A DNA stretch of 13,508 nt from an uncultured Candidatus Melainabacteria bacterium. Its GTDB lineage: Bacteria; Cyanobacteriota; Vampirovibrionia; Gastranaerophilales; Gastranaerophilaceae. The stretch spans positions 1-13,508 of the forward strand of contig CAKVJR010000037.1 in the NCBI GenBank assembly GCA_934754855.1, written 5' to 3'. Position numbers and translations under genes: made by a program. The number at the start of each line of letters is the position of its first letter. Position 1 is the first letter of the stretch. The notes beneath the pieces are model-generated. The model saw only the letters and a list, made by a program, of their open reading frames with translations, had not been told where the DNA came from and made no database searches. Below, piece after piece: positions 1-7,025 of this stretch.

Positions 1-1050
1 GCCTAAGCCTGCAACGAGCAATCTGCTATTTTTAACGTGTCCCATGTAATCAAGGATTTTATCTCTTGATTCGGCAGACAAGAAGTCGTCATTGCCGATA
101 TTGTAAAGCATTCTTGCCAAATCTGCAGTCGTTGTGTAATTTGTACCTTTCATATCAGGTAACCAATTGTTAACTTGAGTATGTTTCAAGCCCCAAGATC
201 TGATGGCTCTGTTAACATCGCCCATACCGCCGATTGCAGACATTAACATGTTTGTCGATGAGTTATCCGAGATTTCAATCATTTTTCTTGCCAAAGCGTC
301 TAAAGAATACTGATTGCCCTCTCTTTGGAATTGCAAATCACCTGAACCTTCCGCTCTGTAAAAATCAGTCAATGTCATTTTTTCATCGATTGTTCTTTGA
401 CCGAATTCCATTGAACGAAATAATTGTAACAAAACGGGGAGTTTGATGATACTTGCGGCAGGGAAAGTTTCATCGGAATTATAAGAAACGTATTTTCCGG
501 TTTCATAATCCCAAGCGAAAACCGAACCGTGAACATTGGGATATTCAGCGGCAATAGCCTTAATCGTGTTTTCAACACCGACCATCTCTTCCGTAAGATT
601 TAATTCCATCATATCGGGAGCATCTTGTTCAGCACCTGACAAAATTCTTGAACCCATAAAATCATTATTATGCAAATATGCTGCCGTGGGTGAATACAAA
701 TCTTCAACTTTTACGTTAAATGAAGATTTTTCAGGGTTTTTAAATACGGGCGATAAGAAATATTTGTACGAAAACGGCATTACACAAGAATAAACAAATG
801 CCGCCATTAACAAAACCGTCACTAACATTGAAAAATTAAACTTTTTGCTCTTTTGCTTTTTAACTTTCTTTGTCGGTGTATAGTTAACAAGTCTTGTCGG
901 TCTGACCAAAACCGGTCTATATGCCGGTCTTGAATAATGTTGTTCGTCGTATTTCAAATTATTATATTGTTTCATAGGAACAGAAATAAAACCCTTTCGA
1001 TGATTGAACAAAAAATCCAATTCATCACTATTACTTTGCAACTGATGCAC
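1..1050 (-). CDS. Membrane-anchored class A beta-lactamase-like serine hydrolase (3' end beyond window)
   Basis: The minus frame is open from 1050 to the left edge, so the C-terminus, including any KTG box, is outside the window. With a GTG start at 1050 the visible part is 350 residues: a basic, polar N-terminus, one membrane segment at about 72-93, then a periplasmic serine hydrolase fold. SIIK (about 200-203) matches the SxxK nucleophile motif and SDN (about 261-263) the second active-site motif of the PBP/class A beta-lactamase superfamily. The usual omega-loop Glu (E166) is not apparent; the segment before the Thr-rich stretch reads NNWLPDMKGTNYTTT. This fits a D,D-peptidase-like or uncharacterised serine hydrolase better than a true beta-lactamase (inference). 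The GTG start is chosen because GGGGG lies 6 bases upstream, just downstream of a good promoter. An in-frame ATG at 975 has no visible ribosome binding site. Family assignment is confident, substrate is not. Confidence 0.85.
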   Translation of the reverse strand, partial: MHQLQSNSDELDFLFNHRKGFISVPMKQYNNLKYDEQHYSRPAYRPVLVRPTRLVNYTPTKKVKKQKSKKFNFSMLVTVLLMAAFVYSCVMPFSYKYFLSPVFKNPEKSSFNVKVEDLYSPTAAYLHNNDFMGSRILSGAEQDAPDMMELNLTEEMVGVENTIKAIAAEYPNVHGSVFAWDYETGKYVSYNSDETFPAASIIKLPVLLQLFRSMEFGQRTIDEKMTLTDFYRAEGSGDLQFQREGNQYSLDALARKMIEISDNSSTNMLMSAIGGMGDVNRAIRSWGLKHTQVNNWLPDMKGTNYTTTADLARMLYNIGNDDFLSAESRDKILDYMGHVKNSRLLVAGLG

Positions 1051-1056
1051 TTAATT

Positions 1057-1061
1057 CCCCC
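1057..1061 (-). promoter_or_regulatory. Ribosome binding site deciding a GTG start
   Basis: GGGGG on the minus strand lies 6 bases before GTG at 1050-1048. It can pair with anti-SD CCUCC with one G-U wobble. This favours the GTG over the ATG at 975, which is preceded by TTCTGTTCCT and has no purine-rich site. Confidence 0.5.
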
Positions 1062-1075
1062 AAGGTCATGAATAT

Positions 1076-1097
1076 ACTATACAACAAATTGTATAGT
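1076..1097. repeat. 22-bp inverted repeat, operator-like
   Basis: Perfect 9-bp arms ACTATACAA (1076-1084) and TTGTATAGT (1089-1097) flank a 4-base spacer CAAA. The palindrome covers the -10 box and nearly all of the -35/-10 spacer of the minus-strand promoter of the serine hydrolase gene. That is where a dimeric repressor would bind. It has no U-tract, so it is not a typical terminator. Confidence 0.55.
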
Positions 1098-1104
1098 AGA
1101 ACAA
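1076..1104 (-). promoter_or_regulatory. Promoter of the serine hydrolase gene
   Basis: On the minus strand, TTGTTC (1099-1104) and TATAGT (1076-1081) are separated by 17 bases, a sigma-70-like arrangement. The predicted transcript starts near 1069, about 19 bases before the GTG codon at 1050. That leaves room for the GGGGG Shine-Dalgarno at 1057-1061. Confidence 0.6.
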
Positions 1105-1164
1105 CTTTGTAAATTCTGCTATCGTATAATCGTATGAAAAAATATGTAAAAAACTATGAAATAT

Positions 1165-1193
1165 TTGGAATATTTACGTTTTTTTAGTATAAT
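1165..1193 (+). promoter_or_regulatory. Promoter of the GGDEF-radical SAM unit
   Basis: TTGGAA (1165-1170) and a consensus TATAAT (1188-1193) are separated by 17 bases. The predicted start near 1200 gives a leader of about 40 bases. The leader contains AAAGGA (1226-1231), 9 bases before the ATG at 1241. Confidence 0.6.
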
Positions 1194-1240
1194 AAATTCA
1201 TAATACAAATGTATAGAATTGTAACAAAGGATAAAAATTT

Positions 1241-2119
1241 ATGAGAAACGTCATTATTTTCAGCGACAGACCGTCTTCGGAAATTCAATTCACATTGAAA
1301 GATTCTGATGACTATGATGTTAGAGTAAAAAGTATCAATGAATTAAAAGAGGCAGAAAAATACAACCCCTCGGTAATTATTTTGGACATTCCGGAAGAAA
1401 AATTGAGAGAAATATCAATGGTTGTTAAACTCCCGGTTCCTACATTAATTTATTCGGAAAAAATGTATGAAAACTTGAAACTCAGAGGTGACGTTTACGA
1501 TTATATTTTCAAGCCCGTAAATGAACTTGAATTAAAAATCAGACTTCGTAACTTTACAAGATTGAAAGAACTTCGTGAAAAAATCGCACTTGTTTCAACA
1601 ACAGACGAACTCACAGGTTTGCACAACAGAAGATTCCTTCAGGAACGTTTGGAAGCGGAAATTTCACGTGCAAGAAGATACGGCACAAAACTTTCCTGCA
1701 TTCTTTTCGATATCGACTTCTTCAAGGTTGTAAACGACATGTACGGTTACGATTGGGGCGATGTTCTTCTTAAAAAAATCGCTGAAATGCTCTCAGGATT
1801 TATCAGAAAAGAAGATATTATCACAAGATACGGTGACGAAGAATTTATCGTAATTCTTCCGAACACAAAAGAAGAAAACGCATTCATCTTCGCTGAAAGA
1901 TTTAGACGTGAAATCGAAAAAATGGAATTTATCCCCGCAGGCGAAGAAGAAAGACACCCGATTACAATTTCAGGCGGTATTTCATCATTCCCGTTCCTCG
2001 AAAATGTTGACGAAAACGCTAATACGTTAATCAGATATGCTGAACACGCTTTGTACAACGCAAAGAAAAGAGGAAAAAACAAGGTTGTATTGTTCTCACA
2101 AGTTAACCTTGATTATTAA
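1241..2119 (+). CDS. Receiver-like/GGDEF-domain protein (putative diguanylate cyclase, degenerate motif)
   Basis: This 292-residue protein has an N-terminal response-regulator-like domain (about 1-105) and a C-terminal GGDEF domain (about 115-286). The receiver part keeps a candidate phospho-acceptor Asp (D49 in ILDIPEE) and the conserved Lys-Pro (K91), but has only one Asp (D9) where an acidic pair is normal. The GGDEF domain has the DELTGLHNRR entry motif (122-131), metal-binding D157 in FDIDFFK, N165, and a canonical RxxD inhibitory-site pattern (R189, D192). The signature itself is GDEEF (198-202) rather than GGDEF/GGEEF, and the usual GH before xxGD is GY. GGDEF domains normally make cyclic di-GMP from two GTP; whether this one does is uncertain. 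It is the first gene of a unit with two radical SAM genes (9-base gap). AAAGGA upstream supports the start. Confidence 0.9.
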   Translation: MRNVIIFSDRPSSEIQFTLKDSDDYDVRVKSINELKEAEKYNPSVIILDIPEEKLREISMVVKLPVPTLIYSEKMYENLKLRGDVYDYIFKPVNELELKIRLRNFTRLKELREKIALVSTTDELTGLHNRRFLQERLEAEISRARRYGTKLSCILFDIDFFKVVNDMYGYDWGDVLLKKIAEMLSGFIRKEDIITRYGDEEFIVILPNTKEENAFIFAERFRREIEKMEFIPAGEEERHPITISGGISSFPFLENVDENANTLIRYAEHALYNAKKRGKNKVVLFSQVNLDY

Positions 2120-2128
2120 TCGGAGAAA

Positions 2129-3271
2129 ATGATGGAGAAATTACCCCGTTATTTTGCATTTGCTATAACGGACAGATGCCAGTCACATTGTGCAACCTGC
2201 AATGGCTGGCAATCTCCGTCCGAGTACAAATATGAAGAACTTTCAACAAATGATTGGAAGTTCATTTTGTCTTCTTTGCAACAATGGCTCGGAAAGTTCG
2301 ATTTTATTTTCACGGGCGGCGAACCGTTTTTGAGAGAAGACCTTTTAGAGATTGCAAATTATGCGGCAGAAATCGGACTTGAACCGAAAGTTATAACAAA
2401 CGGACTTGCTCTGAAAAATAAGTGCGAAGAAGTTATAAATTCAGGTTTCACGGACATAACAATTTCTCTTAACGCCGTTAAAAATCCTGAAATTCACAAT
2501 GTTTCAAGAGGAAGAAAAGACGCATTTAAAATAACAAGCGATGTAATTCAAAATCTTGCATATTTAAACAGAAAAAACAATGCGGGAAAAACGATTTTGA
2601 TAGCAGCAGTGATTATGCCGTCAAACTTAACGGAAATGGTACCTTTGGCAGAATTTGCCCATACCAACGGAATTGGTATAAACTATCAACTTTTAGATGG
2701 CGGCAATTCTTTCTTTACGGCTCATAACATTCAACAGGAAAGCCTTAAAATGTTTAATGACATGAAGCAGCAAACCGTTGAAGCGATTGACAAATTGATA
2801 GACTTAAAGTCACAGGGCTATTTAATTTACAATAGCAATAATCAACTTTTGGCTTTTAAGGATTTGATTGTTAATTCCGAAACGCCGAGTGAAGACGAAC
2901 TTTCCCGCAAAACAATGATTGTCGAAGAAATTTCCCCACAACTTTATGACAACAAGGACAGAAAAGTTGAGGACAAAATCAATCCAGAATTAATTAAAAA
3001 AGTTATTAACCGCCCCTATGCGGAACTTCACCCCGACAAGGCGGCAGTCGAAACTGATGCAACTTGCCAAATCGGACATTATAATTTCTTAATTGACCCG
3101 TACGGCAGTGTCAGAGTATGTTTTTCGTTTGACCCGATTGGCTCGTTAATTACAACATTACCACAAAATATTTGGAACGGAATGGCTGCGGAGCGAATCA
3201 GAAGCAAAATTGCAACTTGCGGAAAATCCTGTAAACTCTTGAATTGCAACTATCACGACGGTGACAACTAA
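2129..3271 (+). CDS. Radical SAM protein with C-terminal SPASM/twitch-like cysteines
   Basis: This 380-residue protein carries the radical SAM signature CQSHCATC (C17, C21, C24), which binds the [4Fe-4S] cluster that cleaves S-adenosylmethionine. TGGEP (62-66) is the SAM-binding GGE motif. Five C-terminal cysteines (C313, C331, C364, C368, C373) around LIDPYGSVRVC look like a SPASM/twitch-type auxiliary cluster region, common in peptide- and protein-modifying radical SAM enzymes. The substrate cannot be read from the sequence. GGAG lies 3 bases before the ATG at 2129 and 6 before a second ATG at 2132, so translation may begin one codon later. The gene lies 9 bases after the GGDEF gene and overlaps the next radical SAM gene by one base (TAATG), which suggests translational coupling. 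Confidence 0.9.
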   Translation: MMEKLPRYFAFAITDRCQSHCATCNGWQSPSEYKYEELSTNDWKFILSSLQQWLGKFDFIFTGGEPFLREDLLEIANYAAEIGLEPKVITNGLALKNKCEEVINSGFTDITISLNAVKNPEIHNVSRGRKDAFKITSDVIQNLAYLNRKNNAGKTILIAAVIMPSNLTEMVPLAEFAHTNGIGINYQLLDGGNSFFTAHNIQQESLKMFNDMKQQTVEAIDKLIDLKSQGYLIYNSNNQLLAFKDLIVNSETPSEDELSRKTMIVEEISPQLYDNKDRKVEDKINPELIKKVINRPYAELHPDKAAVETDATCQIGHYNFLIDPYGSVRVCFSFDPIGSLITTLPQNIWNGMAAERIRSKIATCGKSCKLLNCNYHDGDN

Positions 3272-4254
3272 TGGCTGAATACGTCAGTTGCGAATGGATT
3301 GAAAACGGAATGGATTTTGATGTCGGAGTTTACGGCTCAAACATCATGGAATGTTGTTATGTAAGTTGCCCCGGCGGCGGAAACATAATGCTAAAAAGGG
3401 ATTTTGACGGTTCCTCAATTGATTGGGAAGAATTTTGGAAACTAAAAAACCATTATCGTAACATTCAAAAATCAGGCCAAACCGTCAAAGAATGCACCGA
3501 TTGCGTATTTCTCAGAAAAGACAATTGGGAAGAGGGCAACCACATAAAAAGTATCATTTTTGACCACTTTACAAAGTGCAACTGCGACTGCGTATATTGT
3601 TACACCCACGACGACAAGCATAAATACAACACATTAAAGAGTTACAACGTTTTACCCATCATAAAAGATATGGTTGAGCGAGGAATTTTTATCCCCGGAG
3701 GGCAAATCGGATTTGGCGGTGGAGAGCCGACTATGCTTGATGAATTTGAAGATTTGATAAATTACTTGTTAGACAACGGTTTTGACAACATCAGCATTCC
3801 GACTTCGGCAATAAAATACTCCCCCGTAATCGAAAAAGGGGTTGCAATGGGTGCCGTCAATGTCCAAAACTCAATCGACAGCGGCAGAAGAGAAACTTTT
3901 GCAATGATAAAAGGGATTGACGCATACGACACGGTTATCGAAAATATGCGACGCTACTCCTCGAAAAAAGCCGAAAACTACAACGTCATCAGCAAATACA
4001 TCATTTGCCCCGGCTACAATGATATGAAAAGAGAAGCGGATTTGTGGCTCGAAACTTGCGAAAAAATCGGCATAAAAATGCTTATGCTTTCTGTTGAAAA
4101 TATTTGGCTGAAAGCACACCGCCACGAGGGAAACAAAAGAATTGTCGATTTAATCCGTTATATTTTGGAAAAAGGTCAGTCAATGTTTCCGTACTGTGAG
4201 GGCGAAAACCACGTTATGCAACTGCTTTCGGGCGTTGAGAAAGACAATCAATAA
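3271..4254 (+). CDS. Second radical SAM protein with N-terminal cysteine cluster
   Basis: In this 327-residue protein the radical SAM motif sits unusually deep: C103, C107 and C110 of KCNCDCVYCY, with an extra Cys at 105. GGGEP (149-153) is the SAM-binding motif. Upstream of the core, about 100 residues hold C7, C28, C29, C33, C75 and C78. The pattern, with CPGGG followed later by ECTDC, resembles an auxiliary Fe-S or SPASM-like module placed before the core instead of after it (inference). The gene starts inside the stop codon of the preceding radical SAM gene, so the two proteins probably work on the same or successive substrates. The unit ends at a strong hairpin terminator just downstream. 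No candidate precursor peptide gene is visible beside the pair. Confidence 0.88.
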   Translation: MAEYVSCEWIENGMDFDVGVYGSNIMECCYVSCPGGGNIMLKRDFDGSSIDWEEFWKLKNHYRNIQKSGQTVKECTDCVFLRKDNWEEGNHIKSIIFDHFTKCNCDCVYCYTHDDKHKYNTLKSYNVLPIIKDMVERGIFIPGGQIGFGGGEPTMLDEFEDLINYLLDNGFDNISIPTSAIKYSPVIEKGVAMGAVNVQNSIDSGRRETFAMIKGIDAYDTVIENMRRYSSKKAENYNVISKYIICPGYNDMKREADLWLETCEKIGIKMLMLSVENIWLKAHRHEGNKRIVDLIRYILEKGQSMFPYCEGENHVMQLLSGVEKDNQ

Positions 4255-4256
4255 AA

Positions 4257-4287
4257 AAGCGTTGCCAAAAGACAACGCTTAATTTTT
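4257..4287. terminator. Bidirectional intrinsic terminator between convergent genes
   Basis: An 8-bp stem, AAGCGTTG (4257-4264) with CAACGCTT (4273-4280), encloses the loop CCAAAAGA. On the plus strand it is followed by AATTTTT. On the minus strand the A-run at 4253-4258 supplies a short U-tract. It can end both the plus-strand radical SAM unit (stop at 4254) and the minus-strand SEC-C run (stop at 4286). Confidence 0.85.
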
Positions 4288-5590
4288 AGTCAATTTCTTC
4301 ATTTTTTGCCATGCAACATTTTTTGTATTTTTTTCCGCTGCCGCAAGGACAAGGGTCGTTTCTGCCGACTTTAGGAATTTTTGGTTTCGACTCCTTTTCT
4401 TCTTTTTCGACTTCTTTTGTCATAATTTGAGCGAAAACTTTTGAAGAATATAAAATCGAAGCGGGTGCAATAACAGGCTTTCCGAGATTGTGCGGTTTAA
4501 ATCGTTTGATAATTTGTTCAAAAGTTAAATTAAATTTTTCGATTTCATTAACTCTGTCAACAAAATTAGGATACTTTTTGGCAACAAAAGCCAAAACAAT
4601 GCTGGAAATTTTTTCGTTGTTCAAGAAATTTTTGAGGCATTGGTCATAATTTGGAACGCCTTTGTAATCCTCTCTTTCAAAGATTTGACAAAATGTGCCA
4701 AAGAACGGAATTGCAAATAAACCTGCATTTTCGATGAAAATAATTCCGACATCATAAGTATTGCCCTGAGCAGAAAATCCTGCAATAGATTTTTTTGCGA
4801 AATTTTCATTTGTAAAATTGAAATCATTTGTCGGGAAATACGTAAATTTTTCGGGTTTTTGAATACCGTTTTCGACAATTTTTTTAATTTCATCATTACC
4901 TGTTTCACAATAATCGTTGAAGGCATTTATGACTTCATCAGCGAATTTATTTGTCGTTATAACCTCACTTGAGTTAAAACATTCCTGAAATTTTTTCTCA
5001 AATTTTCCGATTTGCTCTTTAATTTCTGCCAATTTTTCATCATTATCGTAAAAAACGACATCAGGATTTTCGATGATTTTGCTTATGGCATAACGGTTTG
5101 CACCGCCGACTTTATCAGCCCCCGTAATTGCTCTGACATCAAAAACATAATATTGTCCGTCGATTTTGCAAAGACAACAATACAAAAACGAACCGACGTA
5201 AGCACCACGGAACGCAATCATTGTGTTCATCGCATTTGCGTGGTAAGTTTTTTCGTTAATAATACTGTAAAGTTCAAATCCGTCTTTATAAACCTTTTTT
5301 ACCTCGAAAACACCGCTATAAGCGTTTTTAAGAGCATCAATAATTACGAGTTCCCTTTGAACAAGATTGAGATTTTTTGACAGATAATAATCATAAACAG
5401 ATTTACCCGAAACCCTGCGAGATGAAAGGTACATCAGGGTTCTCGCACGTTTTTCGTCCTGTGATAATTTTTTAATTTCAAATTGTGTGAAATCAAGAAA
5501 ATCTTTACTCAAACCAGCATCACGACTCAAAAAATCCATAATTTTGTCAATAATTTGAGTAATCAAAATATTTGTATCTAAAATTTGCAT
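4286..5590 (-). CDS. SEC-C motif protein of unknown function
   Basis: Only the end of this 434-residue protein is recognisable. RNDPCPCGSGKKYKKCC (C414, C416, C425, C426) is the SEC-C zinc-binding motif, known from the C-terminus of SecA and from many unrelated proteins, where it can mediate metal-dependent protein or ribosome contacts. A charged linker (about 390-408) precedes it. Residues 1-390 show no motif I can name; they look like a mixed alpha/beta soluble protein with no signal peptide or membrane segment. This is not SecA: there are no Walker or DEAD motifs. It is the last gene of the minus-strand run, starting within the stop codon of the laccase-domain gene (TAATG, 1-base overlap) and ending at the shared terminator. 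Its role is unknown. Confidence 0.85.
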   Translation of the reverse strand: MQILDTNILITQIIDKIMDFLSRDAGLSKDFLDFTQFEIKKLSQDEKRARTLMYLSSRRVSGKSVYDYYLSKNLNLVQRELVIIDALKNAYSGVFEVKKVYKDGFELYSIINEKTYHANAMNTMIAFRGAYVGSFLYCCLCKIDGQYYVFDVRAITGADKVGGANRYAISKIIENPDVVFYDNDEKLAEIKEQIGKFEKKFQECFNSSEVITTNKFADEVINAFNDYCETGNDEIKKIVENGIQKPEKFTYFPTNDFNFTNENFAKKSIAGFSAQGNTYDVGIIFIENAGLFAIPFFGTFCQIFEREDYKGVPNYDQCLKNFLNNEKISSIVLAFVAKKYPNFVDRVNEIEKFNLTFEQIIKRFKPHNLGKPVIAPASILYSSKVFAQIMTKEVEKEEKESKPKIPKVGRNDPCPCGSGKKYKKCCMAKNEEID

Positions 5591-6351
5591 TATTTATCCT
5601 TTTTATTAATTTTCAATACGGCTGAATGCCTTGCAGTATCGCCATTTTCTTTTCTGTATGAGAAAAATACATCACAGCGACAAGAAGTGCAATAGTCCGA
5701 AACGTCAACCTGATGGACAGACATTTCATTCAATAAAATTTTGTTCACTTCTTTTAAATCGACAAAATATTTTTCTGTTTTGTCATCAAACGAAAATGCA
5801 GACTGTGCAAGCGTTTTGTCGATTCCGTCAAAAATTTTTTCAAAAACATCTTCTTTTACATCAAAACAACATTTGCCAATCCCTGCTCCGACTGCAACAC
5901 GGATATTTTCAGGCTTTGAACCTTTTTCGGTCAATAACTGAACAGCCTTTTGTTGAATTTTCGCAGCAGTTCCTCTCCAACCTGCATGAATAACCCCACC
6001 GATGTTTTCAACAGGGTCAAACAAAATTATCGGAATACAATCCGCAAAGTTCAAAAACGTTGCGGTATCAGGGTTTGTCAAAATTATACCGTCAGTATTT
6101 TCAAAATAATTTTCACAACCGTCAGCAACCTCGATATTTGCAGTATGCATCTGTTTGCAACGATAAAGCGAATTTTTGTCGATATTGAGTTTATCAATCA
6201 AAAAATCGACATTATTCTCGGCAACAAATCTCAAATCCTCACGAGTACCTTGAAACAGAGGAAAATTTCTTGTCGTGAAGAAATGCTCACAACCCTCTAA
6301 AAGCGTTGATTTCAACACTTTTTTTCCGTAAAAATCATCGAAGTAGAACAT
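5590..6351 (-). CDS. pgeF: Laccase-domain (YfiH/PgeF-type) purine nucleoside phosphorylase family protein
   Basis: The length (253 residues) and motifs fit the YfiH/YlmD multicopper-polyphenol-oxidase-like family. The family metal-site residues are visible: H69 in KQMHTANI, C105 in FADCIPI and H122 in GVIHAGWRGTAAK. CTSCRCDVFFSYRKENGD followed by ARHSA is the typical C-terminal signature. Members have been described as zinc-dependent purine nucleoside phosphorylases/adenosine deaminases, and in E. coli (PgeF) as a peptidoglycan editing factor; older names call them laccases. Which activity applies here is not readable. It starts inside the upp stop codon (TAATG) and its own stop overlaps the SEC-C start, so all three are likely translated from one message. 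The neighbour upp makes a salvage role attractive (inference). Confidence 0.93.
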   Translation of the reverse strand: MFYFDDFYGKKVLKSTLLEGCEHFFTTRNFPLFQGTREDLRFVAENNVDFLIDKLNIDKNSLYRCKQMHTANIEVADGCENYFENTDGIILTNPDTATFLNFADCIPIILFDPVENIGGVIHAGWRGTAAKIQQKAVQLLTEKGSKPENIRVAVGAGIGKCCFDVKEDVFEKIFDGIDKTLAQSAFSFDDKTEKYFVDLKEVNKILLNEMSVHQVDVSDYCTSCRCDVFFSYRKENGDTARHSAVLKINKKDK

Positions 6352-7025
6352 TAATCTTCAACCGTATTAAATATTCTGTCGCCTGCATCGCCCAAACCTG
6401 GAATAATATAGCCCGTTTTGCTCAAAGTTTCATCAACGTGTGCGGTTGTAATTTTCAAATCAGGGAAATTTTTTCTGATTTTTTTAAGTCCCTCGGGAGC
6501 CGCAATAAGGCTGACAAATCTGATATTTTTAACAGGAATTCTCTTGCTTGCAAAAAGTTTAATGCAATCGAGAGCGGAATTACCTGTCGCAATCATCGGG
6601 TCAAGAATGAAAACGATTGTCTTTTGCGGATCTTCAAACATAATCGGAGTTTTGTCATAATACCAAACAGGTTTCAAACTTTTTTCGTCACGATACATAC
6701 CGATGTGGCGAATGCTTGCCGTCGGGAGAACTTCGCTTGCAATATCCGAGAAAATCAATCCTGCTCTCAAAATCGGTGCAAGAATAATTTTGACATCTTT
6801 TTTAAGAACTTGAGTTTTGCACTCAGCCATCGGCGTAACCGTTGTAACTTCTTCGGTTTCAAGGTCTTGTGTTGCCGTGTATAAAAGCAAATATGTCAAT
6901 CTTCTGACAGCATTTCTGAAAAGTTCGGAACTTGAATTTTTATCTCTTATAATCGTCAAATTTTGGTGACACAACGGGTGTTCACAAATAATTGTATTAG
7001 AATCGTTAATTGCTGTTATCGTCAT
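6351..7025 (-). CDS. upp: Uracil phosphoribosyltransferase
   Basis: Upp converts uracil and PRPP to UMP in pyrimidine salvage in the cytoplasm. The 224-residue product has the family landmarks: APILRAGLIFSDIA and IGMYRDE in the middle, the PRPP-binding loop DPMIATGNSA, and GYIIPGLGDAGDR near the C-terminus, which binds uracil. The start is set at 7025 (MTITAIND) because AAGGAG (7035-7040 on the minus strand) lies 9 bases upstream and the family N-terminus fits. A longer in-frame reading from 7082 would add 19 residues with no homology signal. Its first 20 bases overlap the end of the MCE gene, and its SD lies inside that gene. It is followed by the laccase-domain gene with a 1-base overlap. 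Confidence 0.96.
   Translation of the reverse strand: MTITAINDSNTIICEHPLCHQNLTIIRDKNSSSELFRNAVRRLTYLLLYTATQDLETEEVTTVTPMAECKTQVLKKDVKIILAPILRAGLIFSDIASEVLPTASIRHIGMYRDEKSLKPVWYYDKTPIMFEDPQKTIVFILDPMIATGNSALDCIKLFASKRIPVKNIRFVSLIAAPEGLKKIRKNFPDLKITTAHVDETLSKTGYIIPGLGDAGDRIFNTVED

Noticed and set aside
1068..1112. Short ORF of 14 codons in the 1051-1240 intergenic region
   Set aside because: No ribosome binding site; it overlaps the minus-strand promoter and palindrome, and its composition is that of AT-rich noncoding DNA.
1121..1136. TATAAT at 1125-1130 within a near-tandem ATCGTATA/ATCGTATG
   Set aside because: No acceptable -35 box at 16-18 bases; the TATAAT at 1188-1193 has one and is better placed.
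1134..1187. 17-codon ORF (MKKYVKNYEIF...) upstream of the GGDEF gene, possible leader peptide
   Set aside because: No Shine-Dalgarno, and it lies upstream of and across the predicted promoter, so it would not be on the mRNA.
4286..5590. SEC-C protein as a SecA fragment
   Set aside because: Only the C-terminal zinc motif matches; the other 390 residues show no helicase motifs and the frame is intact.
6306..6884. Long open frame on the plus strand opposite upp
   Set aside because: A mirror frame of the upp coding strand; it has no family motif, and its composition is odd (many Cys, Asn, Arg, Phe).
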